A DNA stretch of 7,522 nucleotides from Pseudomonadota bacterium (GCA_023427925.1 JAEYZS010000144.1:1-7522), one strand, 5' to 3'. Numbered from the stretch's first letter, positions 1-5,777 are shown. Notes: generated from the sequence alone by a model not told the origin. Numbers and translations are program-made.

Positions 1-25
1 ATGCAGGATAGACAAGTTTTTTCAA
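1..25 (-). CDS. Probable start of the next transporter gene (permease, potB-like), cut by the window edge
   Basis: Reading the minus strand past the potA stop, a TTG codon at 25-23 opens a frame that reads MKKLVYPA and runs off the window. A GGAG ribosome site at 38-35, inside the last codons of potA, lies 9 bases before this TTG, which is ideal spacing. A short basic start followed by residues such as LVYPA is how many PotB-type permeases begin, and potB is the usual neighbour downstream of potA, so a membrane permease translated by coupling to potA is the natural reading. Only eight residues are visible, so the identity rests on context and is not a sequence match. Confidence 0.42.
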
Positions 26-29
26 ATGC

Positions 30-1118
30 TTATTCTCCAAAGACAAGGGTTTCTTCGGGATCGAAGCTTAAGAAAACTGACTGATCAATTTGGATTTCTT
101 TTAGGCCAGAGTCCACCATAACTCTCATATTGAAATCATCAATATCTACAGAAATCTCAGATTGATCTCCTCTGAAGATTTTATTTTTAACTTGTCCTTG
201 TAATGTATTGAAGTTGTCTAGATTTGGATTGGTAGCAGAGATTTGGATATTTTCAGGGCGGATGTAAATCAAAGAAGTTGGAGAATCAGGTTCTTTTAAT
301 AATTTTCCTTTTATTCTGTGTCTTTGAGAAAGCTCGATGGTTGCGAGTGAAGACTTTCTTTCAATGATTTGGCCTTTTAGTTCTGTCATTTGCCCGACAA
401 ACTGAGCAGTAAATAGACTTTGAGGGTTTTCATAGAGTTCCTCAGGTGTATTCACTTCCTCTAATACGCCGTGATTCATTACACCGATTCGGTCGGACAT
501 GATCATAGCTTCTTCTTGGTCATGAGTAACAAAAATAAACGTGATTCCAAGCTTCTTTTGGAGTGCGCGAAGTTCAACTTGCATGTGTTCACGCATTTTT
601 TGATCCAAAGCTGAAAGCGGCTCATCTAGAAGGAGAACCTCGGGCTCGTTAACCAATGCTCTCGCCAAAGCTACGCGCTGAGCTTGTCCGCCAGAAAGTG
701 TTTCTGGGTATCTATCTGCAAATTTAGAAAGTCCTACGAGGCTTAAAGCGTCGTGAACGGCTTCCTTAATGTCAGCGGTCGATTTCTTTTTGATTTTTAG
801 GCCAAAAGCTACATTTTCGAAAACGCTTAAATGAGGAAAAAGAGCGTATTTTTGAAAAACCATGTTAAATGGGCGCTCTTGGGGAGTTAATGTGTCGATT
901 CTTGTATCGCCAAGATGAATCGTTCCAGCTGTCGCAGTTTCAAATCCAGCAATAATTCGAAGAAGAGTTGTTTTGCCACAGCCACTTGGCCCTAATAAGG
1001 AAAAAAACTCACCTTTTTTGATTTCTAGGTTAATTTCCTTCAAGGCAGTTTGACTTAAAAACTGTTTTCTAATATTCCCAATTTTTAAACTTTGGTTCAA
1101 ATCAGCTGGCTTAGTCAT
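30..1118 (-). CDS. potA: Spermidine/putrescine-type ABC transporter ATP-binding protein
   Basis: The 362-residue cytoplasmic ATPase would power import of a polyamine or similar solute through a PotB/PotC permease pair. All ABC motifs are intact: Walker A GPSGCGKT at 43-50, Q-loop glutamine 89 in the PotA-style run NMVFQKYALFPHLSVFENV, signature LSGGQ at 141-145, Walker B VLLLDEP at 161-167 with catalytic Glu166, D-loop SALD at 169-172 and switch His199. Residues from about 240 to the end form the regulatory TOBE-type domain of this family, and the length is normal for PotA. The ATG at 1118 leaves the usual short lead-in to the first strand, but no clear Shine-Dalgarno site precedes it. A permease gene seems to follow with its ribosome site inside this gene. 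The binding-protein gene potD diverges 31 bases away. Closely related ATPases serve iron or putrescine systems, so the exact substrate is inferred mainly from potD. Confidence 0.93.
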   Translation of the reverse strand: MTKPADLNQSLKIGNIRKQFLSQTALKEINLEIKKGEFFSLLGPSGCGKTTLLRIIAGFETATAGTIHLGDTRIDTLTPQERPFNMVFQKYALFPHLSVFENVAFGLKIKKKSTADIKEAVHDALSLVGLSKFADRYPETLSGGQAQRVALARALVNEPEVLLLDEPLSALDQKMREHMQVELRALQKKLGITFIFVTHDQEEAMIMSDRIGVMNHGVLEEVNTPEELYENPQSLFTAQFVGQMTELKGQIIERKSSLATIELSQRHRIKGKLLKEPDSPTSLIYIRPENIQISATNPNLDNFNTLQGQVKNKIFRGDQSEISVDIDDFNMRVMVDSGLKEIQIDQSVFLSFDPEETLVFGE

Positions 1119-1149
1119 AGGTCACGTAAAATAAAGAGGAATAAAGAAA

Positions 1150-2196
1150 ATGTCGACACTAAAAAATGCTTTTGTTCACTTTTTTATGGTTATGGTTGTA
1201 ATCGCTACAGTCGGTTGTACAAAGAAAGATTCCAACGAGGTGAATCTTGCAATTTGGGGCAGCTATTTAGCTCCCGAAATGGTTGAAAAATTTCAAAAAG
1301 AAACGGGAATCAAAATGAACGTTTCAAACTACACCTCAAACGAAGAGCTCTTGGCAAAAGTTCAAGCGGGTTCGGGGGGAATCGACGTGTCTGTTCCGTC
1401 GGACTACATGGTTCAAATCATGGCAAAATTAAATTTGTTAGAGCCTTTGGATATGGCTTTGATCACCAACAAAGACCACTTTGATCCAATATGGATGAAT
1501 CAACCATTTGATCCAGGCAACAAGTTCTCTTTGCCATATGCTTGGAGCACGGCTGGTATCGCTGTAAACAGAGATCTTTATAAGGGTGAAATCAAAGACT
1601 GGAAAGACGTTTTTGAAAACCCAGAACTAAACGGAAAGTTTTCGCTTTTGGATGATGTTAGAGAGGTGATGGCAATGGCTCTCAAGTATCATGGAGCTTC
1701 TGTTAACTCTGTGGAAGTCAGCGAGCTAGAAAAGGCAAAGGCATTTTTGCTAAAGATCAAACCCAACGTAAAAATGTTCAGGTCAGACACTGTAGAATCG
1801 TTGGTGAATAAAGAAGTGGCTGTAGCCCATGCGTATTCGTCTGATGCATTGATGGCATCCGCTCAAACTAACGGGAAAATTGAATATATTTTACCTGCTA
1901 GCGGTGGGACCAGAGCTATGGATAATCTTGTGATTTTCAAAAACTCTAAGAATAAAGAAAATGCATATAGACTGATAGATTTCTTGTCGAGTCAAGAATC
2001 CAATTTAATGTTCGTAACTCGTTCCAAGGTGGGCCCGGTGCTCAAAACCACAAAAGAGGCTTTACCAGTAGAAATGAAGAACAATAAATCTTTGTTTCCA
2101 GAAGCAAAGGTACTCTCTCTCTTTGAAAATATTAATGATCTTGGCGAAAATACAAAGCTTTATGACGCAATTTGGACATCAGTGAAGTCAGAATAG
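1150..2196 (+). CDS. potD: Spermidine/putrescine-type ABC transporter substrate-binding lipoprotein
   Basis: The 348-residue protein would capture a polyamine outside the inner membrane and hand it to the permease. It starts with a basic, hydrophobic signal ending in TVGC, so lipidation at Cys23 is likely. The following residues are TKKD, with no Asp at +2 to hold it in the inner membrane. The mature part opens with NLAIWGSYLAPEMVEKF, ETGIKM and the segments DVSVPSDYMV and LPYAWSTAGIAVNRDL, all characteristic of PotD/PotF proteins, and the length is typical. The ATG at 1150 is set by AGAGGA at 1135-1140, 9 bases upstream. An overlapping frame from 1092 is discarded. Unusually, the gene is divergent from potA and not last in a potABCD operon, so its promoter must lie in or beside the 5' end of potA. 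Spermidine versus putrescine cannot be decided by eye. Confidence 0.9.
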   Translation: MSTLKNAFVHFFMVMVVIATVGCTKKDSNEVNLAIWGSYLAPEMVEKFQKETGIKMNVSNYTSNEELLAKVQAGSGGIDVSVPSDYMVQIMAKLNLLEPLDMALITNKDHFDPIWMNQPFDPGNKFSLPYAWSTAGIAVNRDLYKGEIKDWKDVFENPELNGKFSLLDDVREVMAMALKYHGASVNSVEVSELEKAKAFLLKIKPNVKMFRSDTVESLVNKEVAVAHAYSSDALMASAQTNGKIEYILPASGGTRAMDNLVIFKNSKNKENAYRLIDFLSSQESNLMFVTRSKVGPVLKTTKEALPVEMKNNKSLFPEAKVLSLFENINDLGENTKLYDAIWTSVKSE

Positions 2197-2203
2197 GCAT
2201 TTA

Positions 2204-2227
2204 CCTTGAGCTTTAGACGGCTCAGGG
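2204..2227 (+). terminator. Candidate hairpin terminator after potD
   Basis: Eight base pairs (2204-2211 with 2220-2227, one of them T-G) enclose the loop TTTAGACG, starting 7 bases after the potD stop. The following ATCATCTCGTTTTC is only moderately T-rich, so this may be a weak terminator or merely an mRNA-stabilising 3' stem. Confidence 0.35.
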
Positions 2228-2245
2228 ATCATCTCGTTTTCAGTT

Positions 2246-2258
2246 AGAAATTAATATT
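2246..2258 (+). repeat. 13-base direct repeat, left copy
   Basis: AGAAATTAATATT occurs here and again, identically, at 2798-2810. The two copies bracket the hairpin, the small secreted-protein gene and its terminator. The TAATAT inside this copy (2252-2257) could also serve as a weak -10 box, which would start transcription near the first arm of the hairpin at 2263. No good -35 is visible. Confidence 0.45.
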
Positions 2259-2262
2259 GCAA

Positions 2263-2303
2263 CTCCCTTAGTGATCAAATAGCTTTTTTGTCACTAAGGG
2301 AGG
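2263..2303 (+). promoter_or_regulatory. Hairpin that buries the ribosome binding site of the gene at 2309
   Basis: CTCCCTTAGTGA at 2263-2274 is the perfect reverse complement of TCACTAAGGGAG at 2291-2302, a 12-bp stem with a 16-base loop containing TAGCTTTTTT. The right arm contains almost all of the Shine-Dalgarno run GGGAGG (2298-2303), which sits 5 bases before the ATG at 2309. If both arms are transcribed, ribosome access requires opening the stem, as in an RNA thermometer or a protein- or sRNA-controlled leader. It is not a normal terminator, because AGGAATTT follows in place of a T-run. The inverted repeat is certain; the regulatory role is inference. Confidence 0.65.
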
Positions 2304-2308
2304 AATTT

Positions 2309-2734
2309 ATGAAGTTTTTAATTTTATCTTTTGTGGCACTTTTTTCTGTCAAGAGCGTTGCAGGTATTGAAACTGGCAAATTTGCAGGGACTTCTGATAA
2401 AGGGGTTCAATGTCTGATTGAAGTGATTAGCTATAGCTATGAGAACAACGTGAAACACCCACTCAATGAAAAAGTCCATGTAAATGTTGAAGGTCAAGAG
2501 TGGACTGTAAAACATCCAGCTGTAATTACCATTGAAGAAGGCAAAGTAAGATTCGATCACAACTTTTTTGAAGCGGTAGTCCCAACATCAGTTGGAGCAA
2601 ATTTTTTACAAATGACAATCAATCATGATGTAGAGCCTCATGCGCCGACGACATTCACATTGATCGAAGACAACTATCGCGACTCTACAAAATCTGTAAA
2701 GACAGTTTGTCGTAATTTAGCTCCAATCCAATAA
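2309..2734 (+). CDS. Small secreted protein of unknown function, 141 residues
   Basis: I do not recognise a family. The ATG at 2309 is chosen over an in-frame TTG at 2288 because it follows GGGAGG at 5 bases and begins a clean signal peptide, with a likely cut near residue 18 or 19 in KSVAG; the TTG lies inside the hairpin loop. The mature part is about 120 residues, looks beta-rich from its alternating pattern, has no membrane segment, and contains exactly two cysteines (Cys35 and Cys134), placed to form one disulfide joining its two ends. A periplasmic or outer-surface location is likely. It is a single-gene unit, with a sequestering hairpin in front and a strong terminator behind, so it is probably controlled independently of potD. 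Function cannot be assigned from sequence alone. Confidence 0.8.
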   Translation: MKFLILSFVALFSVKSVAGIETGKFAGTSDKGVQCLIEVISYSYENNVKHPLNEKVHVNVEGQEWTVKHPAVITIEEGKVRFDHNFFEAVVPTSVGANFLQMTINHDVEPHAPTTFTLIEDNYRDSTKSVKTVCRNLAPIQ

Positions 2735-2757
2735 TATCGTAAAGTCATACTAAGAAA

Positions 2758-2793
2758 AAAAGCCAATCCTCAATGGGATTGGCTTTTGTTTTT
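2758..2793. terminator. Strong bidirectional rho-independent terminator
   Basis: A 12-bp perfect stem (2758-2769 with 2776-2787, core GCCAATCC/GGATTGGC) closes a 6-base loop. It runs into TTTTGTTTTT on the plus strand, and on the minus strand into a T-run complementary to AAGAAAAAAA upstream. It lies between convergent genes ending at 2734 (plus) and 2816 (minus) and can stop transcription from both. Confidence 0.92.
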
Positions 2794-2797
2794 AGAG

Positions 2798-2810
2798 AGA
2801 AATTAATATT
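2798..2810 (+). repeat. 13-base direct repeat, right copy
   Basis: Identical to 2246-2258 (AGAAATTAATATT). It lies between the bidirectional terminator and the stop of the minus-strand gene at 2816. The two copies are 552 bases apart. Confidence 0.45.
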
Positions 2811-2815
2811 TCAGA

Positions 2816-3181
2816 TTAATAGCAGAATCGAGTGTCAGTGCCCCAATACCAACCGTATGGACCTGGTAAATATCCTGTGCAGCTTACAAATCCTACGCCA
2901 GTACTCCAAGAACAAGTCGGTCCGAAGGAACCAAAAGATTGTGCGCTATTTGCTCTACAAGAAATCGTGTAAGTAAAAGCTCCGTTCCAGCATGTGTTAA
3001 ATGCAGAGCAAACTGGTGAATAAGCACGAACAGGTTGAACAGGGTATGTTGGTAGTGGGTAACCTGGTGCTGGATGGACCGGATAAACTGGTCGTGATGG
3101 ATGACCACCATAAACCTGTGCACTGACGTTAATTGCTAAAAATATAGAAAAAAACACGAATATATGTAGAACTGACTTCAT
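2816..3181 (-). CDS. Secreted Tyr/Pro-rich, six-cysteine small protein of unknown function
   Basis: This 121-residue protein has a textbook signal peptide with a probable cut after Ala21 (NVSA before QVYGG). Residues 27-56 are a linker of repeated Tyr-Pro units: YPVHP, GYPLP, TYPVQP and AYSP. Residues 57-121 form a compact domain with six cysteines at 58, 64, 75, 90, 101 and 120, consistent with three disulfides, and many aromatic and glycine residues (near the C-terminus GPYGWYWGTDTRFCY). The start is firm: GGAGG at 3195-3191 lies 9 bases before the ATG. The gene shares the bidirectional terminator at 2758-2793 and diverges from msrB. The layout suggests an extracellular or cell-surface protein, perhaps adhesive or wall-associated. 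No family is recognised and this role is a guess. Frames on the other strand here are shadows. Confidence 0.8.
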   Translation of the reverse strand: MKSVLHIFVFFSIFLAINVSAQVYGGHPSRPVYPVHPAPGYPLPTYPVQPVRAYSPVCSAFNTCWNGAFTYTISCRANSAQSFGSFGPTCSWSTGVGFVSCTGYLPGPYGWYWGTDTRFCY

Positions 3182-3214
3182 ACCTAAAAACCTCCAAAAC
3201 TAACTCACGGCCCG

Positions 3215-3243
3215 AACTTAACGTGATTGACACATTTTGGCAA
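3215..3243 (-). promoter_or_regulatory. Candidate promoter for the six-cysteine secreted protein
   Basis: On the minus strand TTGCCA (3243-3238) is followed after exactly 17 bases by TAAGTT (3220-3215). The -35 matches the consensus at five of six positions, but the -10 only at three. It would give a leader of roughly 27 bases containing the GGAGG site. Confidence 0.3.
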
Positions 3244-3292
3244 TTTGGCTTTGGAAACTTGTAAAAGATTCTGAGTTTTAGGTCCAAGAACC

Positions 3293-3301
3293 TGATATGC
3301 T
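3293..3301 (+). promoter_or_regulatory. Candidate extended -10 promoter for msrB
   Basis: TGATATGCT has the extended -10 form TGN followed by TATGCT. A start near 3308 would leave a leader of about 37 bases carrying the msrB ribosome site. No convincing -35 is present at the right distance. A perfect TTGACA at 3227-3232 is too far upstream to pair with it. Confidence 0.33.
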
Positions 3302-3344
3302 TTAGCGAGTTTGGAATTATAGCAAAGAAAGCGGAGGTGCTTTT

Positions 3345-3794
3345 ATGGCTCGAGAATACAAAAAACCATCGCCAGAGGATCTTAAAAAAAGATTGTCTCC
3401 CACCCAATACCAAGTCACGCAAGTGTGTGGGACTGAGCCTCCCTTTCAAAACGAGTTTTGGGATAATAAAAGACAAGGAATCTATGTTGACGTCGTAACG
3501 GGTGAGCCTTTGTTTAGTTCTATCGACAAATTTGATTCTGGTACTGGATGGCCAAGTTTTACAAAACCTATCAATAAGGATTTCGTCAAAGAAAATAGCG
3601 ATACAAGCTATGGTATGACTCGAACCGAAGTGGTCTCAGCTGTCGGGGAATCACATTTAGGACATGTTTTTAACGATGGCCCTCGAGATCAAGGTGGACT
3701 GAGATATTGTATCAATTCCGCAGCTCTTAAATTTATTCCTAAAGAGGACTTAGAAAAAGAAGGCTACGGAGAGTACATAAATCTTTTCAAATAA
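3345..3794 (+). CDS. msrB: Peptide-methionine (R)-S-oxide reductase MsrB
   Basis: This 149-residue enzyme reduces the R epimer of methionine sulfoxide in oxidised proteins, normally regenerated by thioredoxin. Family motifs run in order: GTEPPF at 29-34, [11 protein letters not shown] at 62-72, RTEV at 93-96, [11 protein letters not shown] at 103-113 and [10 protein letters not shown] at 119-128 with catalytic Cys122. His104, His107 and Asn124 are all in place. The two CxxC zinc pairs of the E. coli type are absent, as in many non-zinc MsrBs. The usual resolving cysteine of GCGWPSF is Thr67 here; the only other cysteine is Cys28, just before GTEPPF. No signal peptide is visible, so it is cytosolic. 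The start is set by GGAGG at 3333-3337, 7 bases before the ATG. It converges with the gene at 3817, with 22 bases and no visible terminator between the stops. Confidence 0.96.
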   Translation: MAREYKKPSPEDLKKRLSPTQYQVTQVCGTEPPFQNEFWDNKRQGIYVDVVTGEPLFSSIDKFDSGTGWPSFTKPINKDFVKENSDTSYGMTRTEVVSAVGESHLGHVFNDGPRDQGGLRYCINSAALKFIPKEDLEKEGYGEYINLFK

Positions 3795-3816
3795 TATACT
3801 CCCCGCACTTTTGTTT

Positions 3817-5499
3817 TTACTTTAGTTGCACTCGGGATTTCGCTATTGCAGGCTTTTTAGGTGCAACTGTTCGAAGCCTGGTATTGGACACAGGAGCTGC
3901 AGTTCTATTGGTGTTATTAGAAACTACAGCACTTGTGCCGCTCGATGAAGAAGGCGGTCGAAGAGGACTTGAAGTATTTGATCGAATCGGAGCGGGCATT
4001 GCATCCGAGACAATCTCTAACTCACTGATGAAAGTCCAAGAAGAGTTTTTGAGGCGAACCCGTAATTCAGTACAAGCGACATTCAGCTTTTTTTCGTTCG
4101 TAAATACAAATTCGCCGTCTTTACGATCTACCCACGCTTTTTTCTTGTCATCGTATAGATCGGTCTGATCAACAATTCTCCAACCTCTCTCGGGAGTGTA
4201 GCAGCGAACAGTCATGACTTCGGGTATGCGGATCCCAGCTTCATTATGGTTGAGTACATGTGCGCCAACCCAATTGATGTTTGTGCGACTATTGAATCTG
4301 ATATGAGCTTCTGCAGATCCAGCAATTCCTGTCCACTGAGTGTCGTAGAAATTTTTTGGCGCACCGATTCTGTTATTAAAAAGTTCGTTGCCGGAATCTG
4401 GGTAACTTGAGTCCGGTCTAGTAAGCCAAGAGTAGTTTGCGTTTCTAACCACTCGACCACGAATTCCTCTCAGGGCTGAATAGGCATCGAAAAGTCGGTG
4501 AGCGTTGGAAGATCGGATTCTTTCTATCTTAGATGTTTGATTTCCAAAATACAGTGAAGACATAAAGTAACTATTAATCCAAGTTACACGTTTAGAGACA
4601 TGTGAACTTGAAGAGGCACTAATTTGTTCAGTTAATCGAGAACCGATAGTAGGTTTATTTCTTGTGCCACCAAATGTATCAGGTTCAATGGGTATGAAGC
4701 CATTAAAAAGCTCAATATCCGACCACAAGTGATTCTTGCCAATGGAGTTTGATATCGCTTGATAGTAATTCCTTACGTCTGCTGCAGAAAACCTTCCATC
4801 AGCTCCGACACCATCTTGCCAAGCTTGGTATGTGACTCCAGTTTGTTTCATAAGAGCTGCTCGTTCAGCAAGCTGGCTTGGAGTTGCGTTTCCCACACCG
4901 AATTCTCCACCTAAGTAAGGTGCAACTAAGATCGGTCGCTGGCTGTGCTTACGAATTCTTTGTACCAAGTTTTTAAAGTGTGTGTATAAACTGTCCGGAA
5001 CGTGACGCAAAGTTAATGGTGGCTCGTCGGTGAGATAAAATCCTGCATAAGCAGAATTGCTTCTATAGCTTTTTTCTAAGAAAGCCACAAGCTCATCTGT
5101 TTTATTAAGTGTTTGTTGAGCGTTGACACCGGACCACCAGTTATGGCAATTACCGCTAGATGCAGTGAGGCCAACATAGACTTTCAAATTTCTTTTTTTT
5201 GCTTCATTGAGAATGGTCGTAAGTTTTGATGTCTGAACATCGTAAGTAAAACCCGACTGAGGTTTCCAAGAATCAACACTGCAAGAATCTCCATTAGCTT
5301 GATTTGATTTTTGAAAGAAACGTGAAAGGATAACGGTATCCATACCGATGCTTTTTAGTTCGTCAAAAAATTGAGGAATCCTTGCAGTCGGAACATGTCC
5401 TGGTTCCATGAAAGTTCCTTCAAGCTTGTCTTGAGCAAAAGACATTTGAGTTAGAGTTAGTATCCAACCTACAGCTGCAAAAAGTAAAAGTTTAAACAT
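3817..5499 (-). CDS. Secreted DUF4434-like TIM-barrel protein (putative glycoside hydrolase) with C-terminal binding domain
   Basis: A 560-residue exported protein, probably acting on a glycan, though no substrate can be named. The signal peptide ends near Ala22 (MSFA before QDKLEG). Residues 25-270 follow the DUF4434 pattern: GTFMEPGH, LKSIGMDTVILSRFF (49-62), GFYLTDEP (153-160), ILVAPYLGG (190-198), AWQDGVG (226-232) and LWSDIELFN (258-266). Glu159 and Glu263 sit where clan-A-like barrels carry their acid/base and nucleophile. Residues from about 375 to 498 look like an F5/8-type (discoidin-like) beta-sandwich, with AHIRF, INWVGAHVL and SSWTFISELEIV. Residues 500-560 are low-complexity Ser/Thr/Pro/Ala/Asn ending in a basic stretch (APKKPAIAKSRVQLK). 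Cysteines are 73, 118, 433 and 476. The ATG at 5499 is preferred to an in-frame ATG at 5637 because it begins the signal peptide and follows AGGGGGAG, 4 bases upstream. It diverges from the C25 protease gene. Confidence 0.78.
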   Translation of the reverse strand: MFKLLLFAAVGWILTLTQMSFAQDKLEGTFMEPGHVPTARIPQFFDELKSIGMDTVILSRFFQKSNQANGDSCSVDSWKPQSGFTYDVQTSKLTTILNEAKKRNLKVYVGLTASSGNCHNWWSGVNAQQTLNKTDELVAFLEKSYRSNSAYAGFYLTDEPPLTLRHVPDSLYTHFKNLVQRIRKHSQRPILVAPYLGGEFGVGNATPSQLAERAALMKQTGVTYQAWQDGVGADGRFSAADVRNYYQAISNSIGKNHLWSDIELFNGFIPIEPDTFGGTRNKPTIGSRLTEQISASSSSHVSKRVTWINSYFMSSLYFGNQTSKIERIRSSNAHRLFDAYSALRGIRGRVVRNANYSWLTRPDSSYPDSGNELFNNRIGAPKNFYDTQWTGIAGSAEAHIRFNSRTNINWVGAHVLNHNEAGIRIPEVMTVRCYTPERGWRIVDQTDLYDDKKKAWVDRKDGEFVFTNEKKLNVACTELRVRLKNSSWTFISELEIVSDAMPAPIRSNTSSPLRPPSSSSGTSAVVSNNTNRTAAPVSNTRLRTVAPKKPAIAKSRVQLK

Positions 5500-5503
5500 A
5501 GAA

Positions 5504-5632
5504 CTCCCCCTGAAGTGGTTATACTTCAAATTGAATGCCAGCCCAGATCGCATAGAGTTTGAGGTTATCTTAACAATGTGTCTAGAGAGTAGCCAATCTA
5601 GTGTCAGCTGTATCAAGCGTACAATTTGAAGT
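5504..5632 (-). promoter_or_regulatory. Leader of the DUF4434 gene with competing stems next to the ribosome site
   Basis: ACTTCAAATTG at plus 5523-5533 and its exact reverse complement CAATTTGAAGT at 5622-5632 form an 11-bp inverted repeat with 88 bases between. On the minus-strand transcript the downstream arm ends in GAAGT (5527-5523), which can instead pair with ACTTC (5516-5512) across a 6-base loop, right beside the AGGGGGAG ribosome site (5511-5504). The two pairings exclude each other, which is the usual layout of a switching leader. A start near 5631, from the TAATAT at 5643-5638, would include both arms. The complementarity is seen; the switching is inference. Confidence 0.4.
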
Positions 5633-5649
5633 CTCATATATTAAAGATA

Positions 5650-5704
5650 GACAGAGGTGTTAGTTGAATGTCTCAAAGTGAGACATACCGCTTACACCTT
5701 TGTC
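5650..5704. repeat. 55-base imperfect palindrome with a perfect 8-3-8 dyad core
   Basis: The core ATGTCTCAAAGTGAGACAT (5668-5686) is two perfect 8-base half-sites around AAG. Symmetry continues about the same centre (5677): 5662-5663 with 5691-5692, then 5650-5660 with 5694-5704 (11 positions, one of them G-T). Mismatches fall only at a few interior positions. Read as DNA it resembles an operator for a dimeric regulator between divergent promoters; read as RNA it is one long hairpin. No T-run follows on either side, so it is not a terminator. A small REP-like or MITE-like element is the main alternative. Confidence 0.7.
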
Positions 5705-5733
5705 GAGTCTTGGATATTTAAGTCCAGTTTCAA

Positions 5734-5777
5734 AATGGGTAAGTAGTTACGAAGGTGACTTTGTCCTTCAACTCATT
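5734..5777 (+). promoter_or_regulatory. Possible three-way-junction leader upstream of the C25 protease
   Basis: Three nested or adjacent stems can form together: AATGG (5734-5738) with TCATT (5773-5777, one G-T); GTAA (5739-5742) with TTAC (5747-5750) around loop GTAG; and GAAGG (5751-5755) with CCTTC (5765-5769) around a 9-base loop. The stems are short and match no riboswitch class I recognise, including c-di-GMP types. Confidence 0.27.

Noticed and set aside
2288..2308. TTG start adding seven residues to the secreted protein at 2309
   Set aside because: It lies in the hairpin loop, has no ribosome site, and would spoil the signal peptide; the ATG at 2309 has GGGAGG at 5 bases.
3227..3232. 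Perfect TTGACA as the msrB -35 box
   Set aside because: No acceptable -10 lies 16-19 bases downstream (the sequence there is CTTTGGAA), so it is not supported as a promoter by itself.
3129..3476. Minus-strand open frame across the msrB start
   Set aside because: It is antisense to the well-supported msrB and to its upstream region, with no family resemblance and no ribosome site.
3884..4168. Plus-strand open frame inside the DUF4434-like gene
   Set aside because: It mirrors the low-complexity tail of the real gene on the other strand; composition explains the lack of stops.
5500..5637. 46-residue N-terminal extension of the DUF4434-like protein
   Set aside because: A typical signal peptide and a G-rich ribosome site begin at 5499; the extension looks like untranslated leader and overlaps the candidate -10 box.
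5734..5777. Known c-di-GMP or other named riboswitch
   Set aside because: The conserved sequence blocks of classes I know are absent; only generic short stems are visible.
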